Below, piece after piece: positions 32,906 through 41,613 of a DNA stretch of 64,000 bases (its first letter is position 1; every line of letters begins with the position of its first letter). Below the pieces are notes generated by a model. That model did not search any database, was not told the origin of the DNA, and was given only the letters and a program-made list of their open reading frames with translations. The position numbers and the translations under genes were made by a program. This DNA comes from Mucilaginibacter conchicola (GTDB lineage: Bacteria > Bacteroidota > Bacteroidia > Sphingobacteriales > Sphingobacteriaceae), in assembly GCF_003432115.1 (NCBI RefSeq), contig NZ_QWDC01000001.1, positions 1 to 64,000 on the forward strand. The letters run 5' to 3'.

Positions 32906-35900
32906 ATGATTAATTTTTACAGAAAGGCACTTTCGGGGCCATCCCGTTGGCGCAAAATGCTGATTATTATGAAGCTTGTCATCGTGTTGCTCCTCACGGG
33001 GCTTATGCAAGTACATGCCAAAGTCTATTCGCAGAAGCTTTTTAGTTTCGATAAAGAGAAAATTTCCGTTTCAGACATGTTTAAGCAGATAGAACGCGGC
33101 AGCGACTATTCTATCTTTTACAGGCTCGACCAAGTGGATAAGAACAAGGTGATCTCTGTGCATGCAAAAAACGCAAGCATAGCTGATATAATGAAACAAG
33201 TGCTGCAAAACCAGGCGCTTACCTTTCACGTGGTTGATAATATGGTGATTGTAAAACCTGCTGATGGTACAACTGCGCAAGTGTTTACAGTAACCGGGGT
33301 GGTTACTGATGAGCAGGGGCAAACACTGCCTGGCGTTACTGTTAAGCTTGCCGGTACTAATGTAGCCACCGTTACCGATGTGCAAGGTAAGTACACCTTA
33401 AATCTGCCGGATGGTAATGGCAACCTGGAATTTACGTTTGTAGGCTTTATATCGCAAAATGTACCGGTTAACGGCAGGCAAAACATCAGCATAAAACTAA
33501 CTGCCGAATCAAAAGCACTAACCGAGGTAGTTGTGGTGGGTTACACTACACAACGTAAAAAAGACCTTACCGGTGCGGTTGCAGTTGTTGATGTTAAAAA
33601 CCTGAATAAAACAGCTTCGTCATCTGTAACTACGCAATTGCAGGGGCAAGCCTCGGGTGTAACGGTGATAGGATCGGGCCAACCGGGCGAGGAGCCGCAG
33701 GTACGTATCCGCGGTTTCAATACTTTTGGCAATAACACGCCATTGTATGTGGTAGATGGTATCCCAACACAGGACGTAAGCACACTGAACCCTAATGATG
33801 TGGAGAGTTTCCAGATCTTGAAGGATGCAAGCTCTGCTTCAATTTACGGTGCAAGGGCAGCTAATGGCGTAGTAATTATTACGACAAAACGCGGCAAAGG
33901 AAAAGTAAACATCCAATACGATGCTTATTACGGTACACAAGTACCTAAAGGCGGCAACGTATGGCAAACGCTTAACCCGCAGGAGATGGCAAATTTGAAA
34001 CACCTTGCCCTTACCAACTCAGGCGAGACCGATTTTACCGATGAGCAATACAACCCAAGCGGTACAGGCAGCAAGTTTACCCTGCCGGATTATATTGTGC
34101 CTGCAGGTGCCAAAAATGGCGATCCGGCAACAGATCCATCATTATACTACGTTAATCCGTACTATACATCAGGCGATGATTTCAATAGCTTTTATCGCAT
34201 AACTAAAGCTAACAAGGCCGGTACCGACTGGTATCATGAGATATTTAAAAGTGCGCCTATCACCAGCCACAACATTGCTATAAGCTCGGGTGGCGAAAAT
34301 GGCAGCTATTTATTCTCTGCAAATTACTATAACCAACAAGGTACTTTGATTGATACCTATCAGAAACGTTATACCATACGTGCCAACAGCTCATACAATT
34401 TTAACAAGCATATCCGTGTTGGCGAAAATTTAGCTTATTCAATCACCAAAAATCCGAAAGTAGGCGGTAATAACCCCGATGGGGTTATTACCATGGCCAT
34501 AAGGCAGCAGCCTATTATCCCGGTTTATGATATTGCCGGTAACTATGCAGGCAGCTACGGCTCGGGTATGGGCGATGCCAACAACCCGGTTGCTATACAG
34601 CAACGCTCAAAAGTAAATGGCGATGTGGGTTACCGTATATTCGGTAATATTTATGCCGAGGCCGATTTTCTTAAATCGTTCACTTTCCGCACCTCGTTTG
34701 GTGGCGATATAACCAATGGTAACTCGCACTATTTTAATTACCCAACTTATGAAAGTAAGGAGAATGTGCAAACTAATAGTTATGGCGAAGATTCTTACAG
34801 TAATTGGAGCTATACCTGGACTAATACTTTAGCCTTTAACAAAGCCGTTGGCAAACACGATTTTAAAGTAGTTGCCGGTACCGAGGCTATTGATGAGTTT
34901 GCCAGCAGCCTGGGTGGTACAAGGCAGAACTATTTTTCTTTTGATCCTGATTACGTGAACTTAAGTACCGGTTCGGCATCAGGCGTGGGCAACTATGGGT
35001 CACGAAGCCCGGTTTATTCGCTATTCTCCATATTTGGCCGGTTTGATTATAACTACGATGGTAAGTACCTTTTCAATGCAACGTTGCGCCGTGATGGATC
35101 ATCAAAATTCTCACCCGAGCATAGGTATGGTTATTTCCCGGCAGTTAGCGCGGGTTGGCGTATATCTCAGGAGAGTTTCCTTAAAGGTGTAAAATGGCTT
35201 AATGATTTAAAAATACGTGGCGGTTGGGGTATAATGGGTAACCAGAACAACCTCGACCAGGCTAATGCCTACAACACTTATGGATCAAGCATAGGCCAAT
35301 CCTATTATCCTATTGGCGGCGGTACTACAATAGTGCCCGGTTTTTACCAGCAACACATTGGTAACCCCGATGCTAAATGGGAAAAGGATATCAACAGTAA
35401 TATTGGTTTTGATGCTACCTTGTTTAACAACATGATATCTATCACGGCCGATTATTATCGTAAAGATATCAAAGACCTTTTATTTGCTCCCGAACGTTTA
35501 GGCACCGAGGGCAATGGTGATGTACCTTACGTTAACATTTCGCAGATGCGTACAGATGGGTTAGATGTAGCGGTGACCGGTAATTTTAAGGCAAACAATG
35601 ATCTTGCCTTTAACACCACGTTATCAGTAACCACTTACAACAATAAGATCATCAAGTTAACTAATAACGCCACCTATTTTTATTCGGATATTTCGCGAAG
35701 GTTTGATGTAAATATGGTGCGGAACGAGGTTGGGCACCCGATAGGGCAGTTCTATGGTTATAAAATTGCCGGATTCTGGAACTCACAGCAAGAGATAGAT
35801 GCTGCAAATGCCAAAGTGATCACAGCTACCGGAAACCCTGATGCTGTTTATCAAAATGATACTAAACCCGGTCGTTTCCGCTATGTAGACGTTAATGGCG

Positions 35901-36442
35901 ACGGTGTGATAAACGATGCCGACCGCACATTCATCGGCGACCCAAATCCTGATTTTACCGCGGGCCTTAATCTTGGTGTTACTTACAAGAACTTTGATTT
36001 CAATATGCTGCTTTACGGATCATTCGGTAACCAGATCTGGAACAACGTAAAGTATTGGAGAGATTTCTATTCATCGTTTGAAACGGCTAAAAGTTACACC
36101 GCATTGTATGATTCGTGGACCCCTACCAACCATAATGCTAAAGCGCCAATACAAGAGTTAGATGCATCTACAAGCAGTGGCTCAACGCCTAACTCTTACT
36201 TTGTAGAGAATGGCACTTACCTAAGGGCACGTAACGCGCAGATAGGCTATACTTTTAATAACCTTAAAAAAGTGGGAATCCAAAAGCTGAGGGTTTATTT
36301 TTCGGCCACCAATCTTTTCACCATCACCGGTTATAAAGGTACCGACCCTGAGCTGAACGGCGGTGTACTCAACTTTGGTATTGATGAAGGTACATACGCC
36401 AGCCCGCACACATTTTTAGTAGGCCTTAATGTTTCATTATAA
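32906..36442 (+). CDS. SusC-type TonB-dependent transporter with STN signalling domain
   Basis: This 1178-residue outer-membrane transporter starts with a signal/anchor segment (about 22-42, MLIIMKLVIVLLLTGLMQVHA), followed by an STN domain (FSFDKEKISVSDMFKQIE to DNMVIVKP, ~47-115) that contacts FecR, a CarboxypepD_reg-like domain (FTVTGVVTDEQGQTLPGVTVKL), the plug (VVVVGYTTQRKKD ... LYVVDGIPTQD ... GVVIITTKRG) and a barrel ending LVGLNVSL. The STN domain together with the ECF sigma/FecR pair shows it both imports glycan and reports it. Its susD follows by 17 bases. Confidence 0.95.
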   Translation: MINFYRKALSGPSRWRKMLIIMKLVIVLLLTGLMQVHAKVYSQKLFSFDKEKISVSDMFKQIERGSDYSIFYRLDQVDKNKVISVHAKNASIADIMKQVLQNQALTFHVVDNMVIVKPADGTTAQVFTVTGVVTDEQGQTLPGVTVKLAGTNVATVTDVQGKYTLNLPDGNGNLEFTFVGFISQNVPVNGRQNISIKLTAESKALTEVVVVGYTTQRKKDLTGAVAVVDVKNLNKTASSSVTTQLQGQASGVTVIGSGQPGEEPQVRIRGFNTFGNNTPLYVVDGIPTQDVSTLNPNDVESFQILKDASSASIYGARAANGVVIITTKRGKGKVNIQYDAYYGTQVPKGGNVWQTLNPQEMANLKHLALTNSGETDFTDEQYNPSGTGSKFTLPDYIVPAGAKNGDPATDPSLYYVNPYYTSGDDFNSFYRITKANKAGTDWYHEIFKSAPITSHNIAISSGGENGSYLFSANYYNQQGTLIDTYQKRYTIRANSSYNFNKHIRVGENLAYSITKNPKVGGNNPDGVITMAIRQQPIIPVYDIAGNYAGSYGSGMGDANNPVAIQQRSKVNGDVGYRIFGNIYAEADFLKSFTFRTSFGGDITNGNSHYFNYPTYESKENVQTNSYGEDSYSNWSYTWTNTLAFNKAVGKHDFKVVAGTEAIDEFASSLGGTRQNYFSFDPDYVNLSTGSASGVGNYGSRSPVYSLFSIFGRFDYNYDGKYLFNATLRRDGSSKFSPEHRYGYFPAVSAGWRISQESFLKGVKWLNDLKIRGGWGIMGNQNNLDQANAYNTYGSSIGQSYYPIGGGTTIVPGFYQQHIGNPDAKWEKDINSNIGFDATLFNNMISITADYYRKDIKDLLFAPERLGTEGNGDVPYVNISQMRTDGLDVAVTGNFKANNDLAFNTTLSVTTYNNKIIKLTNNATYFYSDISRRFDVNMVRNEVGHPIGQFYGYKIAGFWNSQQEIDAANAKVITATGNPDAVYQNDTKPGRFRYVDVNGDGVINDADRTFIGDPNPDFTAGLNLGVTYKNFDFNMLLYGSFGNQIWNNVKYWRDFYSSFETAKSYTALYDSWTPTNHNAKAPIQELDASTSSGSTPNSYFVENGTYLRARNAQIGYTFNNLKKVGIQKLRVYFSATNLFTITGYKGTDPELNGGVLNFGIDEGTYASPHTFLVGLNVSL

Positions 36443-36459
36443 TCTAAACCATTTAGTTT

Positions 36460-38235
36460 ATGAAATCGAAAGTATTAATAACAACCATACTTGCAAGCGC
36501 CGTAACATTAAGTGCCTGTAAGAAATTTTTAGATAAACCACTTACCGGTGCGCTTGAGGCACCGCTATTGGAAACAAAAGAAGGCGTAAGCCAACTGCTG
36601 ATAGGAACTTATGCTGTTTTAGACGGCCAACAGGGTGGCGATGCTGCCATAGGCGGCGGTGGGGCCTGGGAAGCCTCGCCGGACAACTGGATCTACGGTG
36701 GTATTGCCGGTGGCGATGCCAACAAGGGTAGCGACCCCGGCGATCAAACGCCTATCGAATCCATCTCCAAATTTACTACCGACCCCACAAATGGTTTTCT
36801 TAACAGCAAATGGAAGGCAGATTACGAAGGTATATCGCGCGCTAATTTTGTGCTTAAAACCATTGCCAAGGTAAACGGCTATCCCGAAGGAGAGAAAGAG
36901 AATGTGATAGCGCAAGCGCGTTTTCTGAGGGCGCATTACTATTTCGACCTTAAGAAGATGTTTGATAAAGTGCCTTATATCGATGAAACCACTACTGATT
37001 TTAATCAGCCTAACAATACCGATATATGGCCAAAAATTGAGGACGATTTTAAGTACGCCTATGATAATTTGTTAGGTGTGCAGGATGATGCCGGCAGGGC
37101 TAATAAATGGGCAGCGGGTGTATACCTGGCCAAAACGTACCTGTATGAGCATAAGTATCCCGAAGCACGTGATATTTTTGAAACTGTAATTACCGAAGGT
37201 ACAACTGCAAACGGCCAAAAATACAAGCTGAACGATAACTTTGAGGATAACTTTAGGGCTGCTACTAATAACAGTGCCGAATCGGTTTTTGCAGTACAGG
37301 CTGCTGCCAATGTTGATCCTGATGGTATCTCAAATGCCAACAACGGTGATATGCTTAACTTCCCTTACGGCGAGGGTAGCCCTTTTGGTTGTTGTGGATT
37401 TTACCAGCCATCAATTGACCTGGTGAACCACTTCCGTACCGACCCAACCAACGGCTTGCCATATTTGGATACCTATAATGATCATCCTATTAAAACAGAC
37501 ATGGGTGTATCATCGGGCCAGGCCTTTACACCTGATGCTGAAACAATTGACCCACGTTTAGATTGGACAGCAGGCCGCCGTGGTATCCCATACCTGGATT
37601 GGGGTGTACACCCGGGTAACAACTGGGTACGTAACCAATCGTACGCTGGTCCGTACTCACCAATAAAAATGGTTTACGGGCAGGCAACACAGGATACTGA
37701 AGGTGATGGCCATACCTGGGCACCTGGTTCGGGTATCAACAATAATATTATCCGTTTTTCTGATGTATTACTGATGGATGCCGAAACACAAGCACAAACC
37801 GGCAACCTGGCCCGCGCCATGGCATTGGTGAACATGGTAAGGGAAAGGGCAGCAAACCCGGTAGGGTGGGTGTACACCTATAAAAACCCCGCCAAACCTA
37901 CCGGTGGCTTTACTACCACACCTGCTGCTAATTATAAAGTTGGCCAATATAACATGACCTATTTTGCCAGTAAAGAAAGTGCCTTGAAAGCCATTTATTA
38001 TGAGCGTAAAATAGAGCTGGCTTTAGAAGGGCATCGCTTTTTTGACCTGGTACGCTGGGGTATTGCAGCCCAGGAGATCAATGCTTACCTTACTTTCCAG
38101 GGTAAGTTTACATCTGATGTTAGAGGCGGCCGCTTCACTGCCGGTAAAAACGAGATCTACCCTATACCGCAAAGGCAGATAGACCTTTCGGGCGCTGGCG
38201 GAGCATCAAAACTCATTCAAAATAAAGGTTATTAA
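36460..38235 (+). CDS. SusD/RagB-type glycan-binding lipoprotein
   Basis: This 591-residue surface lipoprotein has a lipobox at Cys 20 (TLSAC), the N-terminal SusD segment (ANFVLKTIAKVNG, ARFLRAHYYFDLKKMFDKVPYI) and the C-terminal ALEGHRFFDLVRWG and IYPIPQRQIDLS...NKGY. It is long for the family (usually 480-600). A terminator follows 20 bases later, so the operon ends with it; the GH16-like gene behind has its own start. Confidence 0.93.
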   Translation: MKSKVLITTILASAVTLSACKKFLDKPLTGALEAPLLETKEGVSQLLIGTYAVLDGQQGGDAAIGGGGAWEASPDNWIYGGIAGGDANKGSDPGDQTPIESISKFTTDPTNGFLNSKWKADYEGISRANFVLKTIAKVNGYPEGEKENVIAQARFLRAHYYFDLKKMFDKVPYIDETTTDFNQPNNTDIWPKIEDDFKYAYDNLLGVQDDAGRANKWAAGVYLAKTYLYEHKYPEARDIFETVITEGTTANGQKYKLNDNFEDNFRAATNNSAESVFAVQAAANVDPDGISNANNGDMLNFPYGEGSPFGCCGFYQPSIDLVNHFRTDPTNGLPYLDTYNDHPIKTDMGVSSGQAFTPDAETIDPRLDWTAGRRGIPYLDWGVHPGNNWVRNQSYAGPYSPIKMVYGQATQDTEGDGHTWAPGSGINNNIIRFSDVLLMDAETQAQTGNLARAMALVNMVRERAANPVGWVYTYKNPAKPTGGFTTTPAANYKVGQYNMTYFASKESALKAIYYERKIELALEGHRFFDLVRWGIAAQEINAYLTFQGKFTSDVRGGRFTAGKNEIYPIPQRQIDLSGAGGASKLIQNKGY

Positions 38236-38254
38236 TATTACCTAAACCTAATCT

Positions 38255-38290
38255 AAAAAGCCTGCAGGAGTAATTTCCTGCAGGCTTTTG
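38255..38290 (+). terminator. Intrinsic terminator after susD
   Basis: AAAAGCCTGCAGGA (38256-38269) pairs with TCCTGCAGGCTTTT (38276-38289), followed by GTTTTTT. A 14-bp stem and T run make a strong terminator for the fecR-susC-susD transcript(s). Confidence 0.9.
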
Positions 38291-38342
38291 TTTTTTACAA
38301 GCATTCAGGACTATTGGAAATTTCTTAACGATGAGTGTGTTT

Positions 38343-38350
38343 TAAATTTG
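38343..38350 (+). promoter_or_regulatory. -7 element before the GH16-like lipoprotein gene
   Basis: TAAATTTG matches TAnnTTTG exactly, 38 bases before the ATG and behind the terminator. The nearest TTG (38314-38316) is 26 bases away, longer than usual, so the -33 half is weak. Confidence 0.45.
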
Positions 38351-38387
38351 ATTAAACGCTAACTAAACATCTTAAATCAAACACATT

Positions 38388-39182
38388 ATGAAAATGAAAA
38401 CGCTCTACATATTGTCAATGGCTCTTATGGCATTTGCATCATGTAAAAAGGACATCACTGCACAACAAACCAAGGTTGCAGGTGGTACCACTGCTGCCGA
38501 TGGCGACAGGCCAAAAACGGCCAATGCTACCGTCCAGTTCTCGGGTTATACCTGGACGGTTAAAAACACCGGTACCAACACACAAGGCCCCGGCCCCAAC
38601 TACTGGAACCAGCAAAATGTTTGGGTTGATGGCAACGGCTGGCTGCACCTTAAAATGGCCAAGAATACTACTACCAACCGTTGGGAATGTGCCGAAGTAC
38701 AAAGCACTACAAACTTTGGTTACGGTACCTACCAGTGGCAGGTTGATGGAGCAGTAGACCAGCTTGATAAGAACGTTGTGTTAGGTTTCTTTAACTACAA
38801 CGGCGTTGATGGCCAGCACGAAATGGATATTGAATTTGCCAAATGGGGTGTTGCAACTAACGCGCCTTTAAACTATACGGTTTACCCGCCAACAGCAGGG
38901 GGCTCAACCTTTCATCAGGCTTATAATTTTAACCTAAGCGGCGGTACTTATACCACGCACAGGTTTAAACGTACATCAAGCAGTGTGGTGTTTAAGGCAA
39001 TGGGTGGATTTTATGATAACGATACTAACCTGTTCCAAACGGCTACCTGTGCTTCGCCTTATGCGGTATCAACTTTAAGCATGCCTATCTACATGAATTT
39101 GTGGCTGTTTCAGGGTAATGCGCCTACTAATAATGCAAATGTAGAAGTGGTGATACACAGCTTTAAATTCACGCCCCTATAA
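38388..39182 (+). CDS. GH16-superfamily lipoprotein
   Basis: This 264-residue protein has a lipobox (FASC, Cys 19) and a concanavalin-like jelly roll of the GH16 type. The active-site strand is HEMDIEFAKWG (near residues 145-155), with Glu, Asp and Glu spaced ExDxE as in lichenases and xyloglucan transferases; WECAEVQS and FGYGTYQWQV are conserved flanks. It probably cuts a beta-glucan or related glycan on the cell surface for the SusC/D pair upstream. It has its own promoter-like element after the susD terminator. Confidence 0.8.
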   Translation: MKMKTLYILSMALMAFASCKKDITAQQTKVAGGTTAADGDRPKTANATVQFSGYTWTVKNTGTNTQGPGPNYWNQQNVWVDGNGWLHLKMAKNTTTNRWECAEVQSTTNFGYGTYQWQVDGAVDQLDKNVVLGFFNYNGVDGQHEMDIEFAKWGVATNAPLNYTVYPPTAGGSTFHQAYNFNLSGGTYTTHRFKRTSSSVVFKAMGGFYDNDTNLFQTATCASPYAVSTLSMPIYMNLWLFQGNAPTNNANVEVVIHSFKFTPL

Positions 39183-39211
39183 CTAATATATCATAACAAA
39201 TTGCTAACTTA

Positions 39212-39241
39212 ATAACGGCGCAGTTGGAGCTGTGCCGTTAT
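39212..39241 (+). terminator. Hairpin just before cysC
   Basis: ATAACGGCGCAG (39212-39223) pairs with CTGTGCCGTTAT (39230-39241): 12 bp, one G-U, loop TTGGAG. It has no T run. It may end the GH16-like transcript or fold in the cysC leader. It swallows a GTG at 39232, which favours the ATG at 39259 as the cysC start. Confidence 0.55.
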
Positions 39242-39258
39242 CTAAACTGACCAACAAT

Positions 39259-39876
39259 ATGACAACAAAACTACCCTCACAAAAAGGATTGGTGATATGG
39301 TTACTGGGCCTCTCTGGCGCGGGTAAAACCACCATCGCTGCGTTGTTAGAACAAAAATTATCGTTAGATGGCTATTACAGCATCCGTTTAGATGGCGATG
39401 CCCTGCGCGAGACCGTTAACAAAGGCCTGGGCTTTAGTGCGGATGAACGCGCAGAGAACATCAGGCGTACTGCCGAGATGGCTGCTTTGTTGACTGCAAA
39501 TAATGCCATCACCATTTGCTCGCTTATTACCCCGCTAAATGCACACAGGGACATAGTCCGCAACATATTGGGGCAGAGTTACTTTGAAGTATTTGTTGAT
39601 TGCCCCCTTGAGGTTTGCGCAGAGCGCGATGTAAAAGGTTTATACCAGCAAGCATTTAAAAAGCAGATCACCAACTTTACCGGTATAGGCTCGTCATTTG
39701 AAGCGCCAACCGAGCCATGGTTAACCCTGCAAGCCGATAAAACTACCGCGCAGGAGTGCACCAATAAATTATACCAGGCTATTTTGCCTTACATCAGCGT
39801 CCCTCAAACGGTACCCGGCATACAAAGCCCGGATTTCGCAGAGAAAGCTTATTATATACAAACGCTTCGCCGTTAA
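39259..39876 (+). CDS. cysC: Adenylylsulfate (APS) kinase
   Basis: CysC phosphorylates APS to PAPS, the activated sulfate used by sulfotransferases. The 205-residue protein has the P-loop GLSGAGKTT near residue 17, RLDGDALR near 43, LGFSADERAENIRR near 55, SLITPLNAHRDIVR near 86 and the family's FVDCPLEVCAERDVKGLY near 109, then GSSFEAP. I use the ATG at 39259 rather than the GTG at 39232. The conserved domain ends at about LYQAILPYI; the final 28 or so residues are not family-like and are read through the complement of the end of cysQ, an 83-base tail-to-tail overlap. Its product would feed the sulfotransferase encoded at 40.6 kb. No ATP sulfurylase gene is in the window. Confidence 0.92.
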   Translation: MTTKLPSQKGLVIWLLGLSGAGKTTIAALLEQKLSLDGYYSIRLDGDALRETVNKGLGFSADERAENIRRTAEMAALLTANNAITICSLITPLNAHRDIVRNILGQSYFEVFVDCPLEVCAERDVKGLYQQAFKKQITNFTGIGSSFEAPTEPWLTLQADKTTAQECTNKLYQAILPYISVPQTVPGIQSPDFAEKAYYIQTLRR

Positions 39877-40564
39877 TACCCTGCATAATAGCGCCGCTTT
39901 GCAGGGCAATGGCGTGGCCGGCGGCAGTGTCCCACTCCATGGTAGGTCCTTTACGGTAATAGATCTGCGCAAGGCCTTCGGCGATTAAACAGAATTTAAG
40001 CGAGCTGCCCGCACTCAGTTGTTCGGTAACGGGGAAAGCGCTCAGGTATTCGGCCTCAGAACCATCTGCATGTGAGCGACTTCCTACTGATACCCAGTCA
40101 TCTGGTTTTTCAGTCGCTTTTATTTGCACGGCATCCTCGCCGGTAAGCTGCTTAAAGCTTCCGTTGGCATCGCCGTAGTAAAGTGTCTCTTTACAGGGAA
40201 CATAGATAACGCCAAGCACAGGCGCATCCTTATGGATAAGCGCAATGTTGACCGTGAACTCGCCGTTGCGGTTAATGAACTCCTTGGTGCCGTCAAGCGG
40301 ATCAACACACCAGTAGTAATCCCAATTCTTGCGCACCTCACAATCCACATCGGCAGATTCTTCTGATAATACGGGTATCTCGGGATAAGCTTTTTCCAGT
40401 CCGGCTACGATCACCTCGTTCGAGCGCATATCAGCCAGTGTAAGAGGGGAGTTATCAGATTTATATGATACTGACGATGCAGCCTGCTCATCATTATAAA
40501 CTTCAAGAATAGCTTTGCCTGCCTCAATGGCAATGGCGTTTATTTTTTGGATATCGATGTTCAT
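39794..40564 (-). CDS. cysQ: 3'(2'),5'-bisphosphate nucleotidase
   Basis: CysQ removes PAP, the by-product that inhibits sulfotransferases, by hydrolysing it to AMP. The 256-residue protein of the inositol-monophosphatase superfamily has the metal-site motif DPLDGTKEF near residue 88, EESAD near 68 and EWDTAAGHAI near 213. I prefer the ATG at 40564; a TTG at 40570 would overlap the preceding stop codon as TTGA. It is the last gene of the minus-strand operon, 2 bases behind the sulfotransferase gene. Its conserved C-terminus (LRNPGF) lies in the overlap with cysC. Confidence 0.93.
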   Translation of the reverse strand: MNIDIQKINAIAIEAGKAILEVYNDEQAASSVSYKSDNSPLTLADMRSNEVIVAGLEKAYPEIPVLSEESADVDCEVRKNWDYYWCVDPLDGTKEFINRNGEFTVNIALIHKDAPVLGVIYVPCKETLYYGDANGSFKQLTGEDAVQIKATEKPDDWVSVGSRSHADGSEAEYLSAFPVTEQLSAGSSLKFCLIAEGLAQIYYRKGPTMEWDTAAGHAIALQSGAIMQGINGEAFVYNKLSLRNPGFVCRVPFEGR

Positions 40565-40566
40565 TT

Positions 40567-41613
40567 TCAAACACTTTGAGGCATTGTGGCCCTTGCCTTT
40601 ATACTTTTCACTATTTCTTCCTGCGGGCGGCGATTTTCCAGGTCAGATGGGCGGGCTTCAACCAGAGTTTCTTTCTTCAGTTGGGTATTAATAGCCGTGT
40701 ATTCCTTTATCTTTTCGTCGGTAAGCAGTTCACCGGCAAATATATGTTTATTGCTTTCATTTATGCCGCTGTGCAGCTGGTAACCCAGATCGGTAAGCGC
40801 GCTGCCGGCCACCAGTTCAAATATCTGCAGGTCGTTATCTTTAAAAACGGAGTTGTATTTACCGGTATTATCTTTTATGATGGGCTTTTTAAGGTTGCTC
40901 CACATCTCGCCGGCCTCGGCAGTTAGTTTAGAATTTTTTGATTCGTAGAATGATAGCATCGATTCTACATAAGGGATATCCAGAAACGCACACAGTTGTT
41001 TCACTGTACTTTCAGGTTCTGCTATCAGGGTTTCATAGTTGAGCTTATAGAAGCGGTCTGCCGGCATTTGTTTCTCTAACCGGAGAGATGCAGCCTGATC
41101 GTGCTGCCATTGTTTAGCGAGGTGATAGGCATGCTTTTCGCCCACTACTGCTTTTTTGAAGGAAGCTGCCACATCCCGGCCATCGCGATACAGGTAAATG
41201 TATTTTAGGTTAAGGCCTGCAGCTTCCAATTCATCAGCATAATGCACGTTGGCCATGCTTTTACAGCACCAGTAACGGGCTTGCTTGGTTTTGGCGGCTT
41301 GCTCGTATATCAGCCTGTTCAGCTCATATAATGAGTACATGCGTGAGGCCCGGAAGATCTCCTTTTTATCGAACATGATACCATCCCAGGGCACGGGGTT
41401 AGCATTTACGTAATCTACCACATCATTCACCAGCATGCGGTATGAGGTTTCGTCCATGTCGCCATAAAGTGGCAACAATGGCACAAAAGTAGTGAGGATG
41501 TGCGGCGGGTGTGGGGATGCCAGTTCATCTGATTGATCGAGGATAACCCTTAACAAGTTTGAGCCCGAGCGTTGCGTGCCGATGATCTGGATGCCGTCAA
41601 ATGTAGTTCTCAT
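40567..41613 (-). CDS. PAPS-dependent sulfotransferase
   Basis: This 348-residue cytoplasmic enzyme transfers sulfate from PAPS to a hydroxyl or amine. The 5'-phosphosulfate loop is GTQRSGSNLL (residues 12-21) and the 3'-phosphate region is YLYRDGRDVAASF near 140, both in the family's order. The acceptor is unknown: a glycan, lipid or small metabolite is possible. Its start codon overlaps the stop of chrA (ATGA, 41610-41613), and cysQ follows after 2 bases, so sulfation and PAP removal are co-translated. Confidence 0.9.
   Translation of the reverse strand: MRTTFDGIQIIGTQRSGSNLLRVILDQSDELASPHPPHILTTFVPLLPLYGDMDETSYRMLVNDVVDYVNANPVPWDGIMFDKKEIFRASRMYSLYELNRLIYEQAAKTKQARYWCCKSMANVHYADELEAAGLNLKYIYLYRDGRDVAASFKKAVVGEKHAYHLAKQWQHDQAASLRLEKQMPADRFYKLNYETLIAEPESTVKQLCAFLDIPYVESMLSFYESKNSKLTAEAGEMWSNLKKPIIKDNTGKYNSVFKDNDLQIFELVAGSALTDLGYQLHSGINESNKHIFAGELLTDEKIKEYTAINTQLKKETLVEARPSDLENRRPQEEIVKSIKARATMPQSV

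Noticed and set aside
38434..38757. Second open frame over the GH16-like lipoprotein gene
   Set aside because: The in-frame GH16 active site and lipobox belong to the other frame; this one has no signal peptide or domain.
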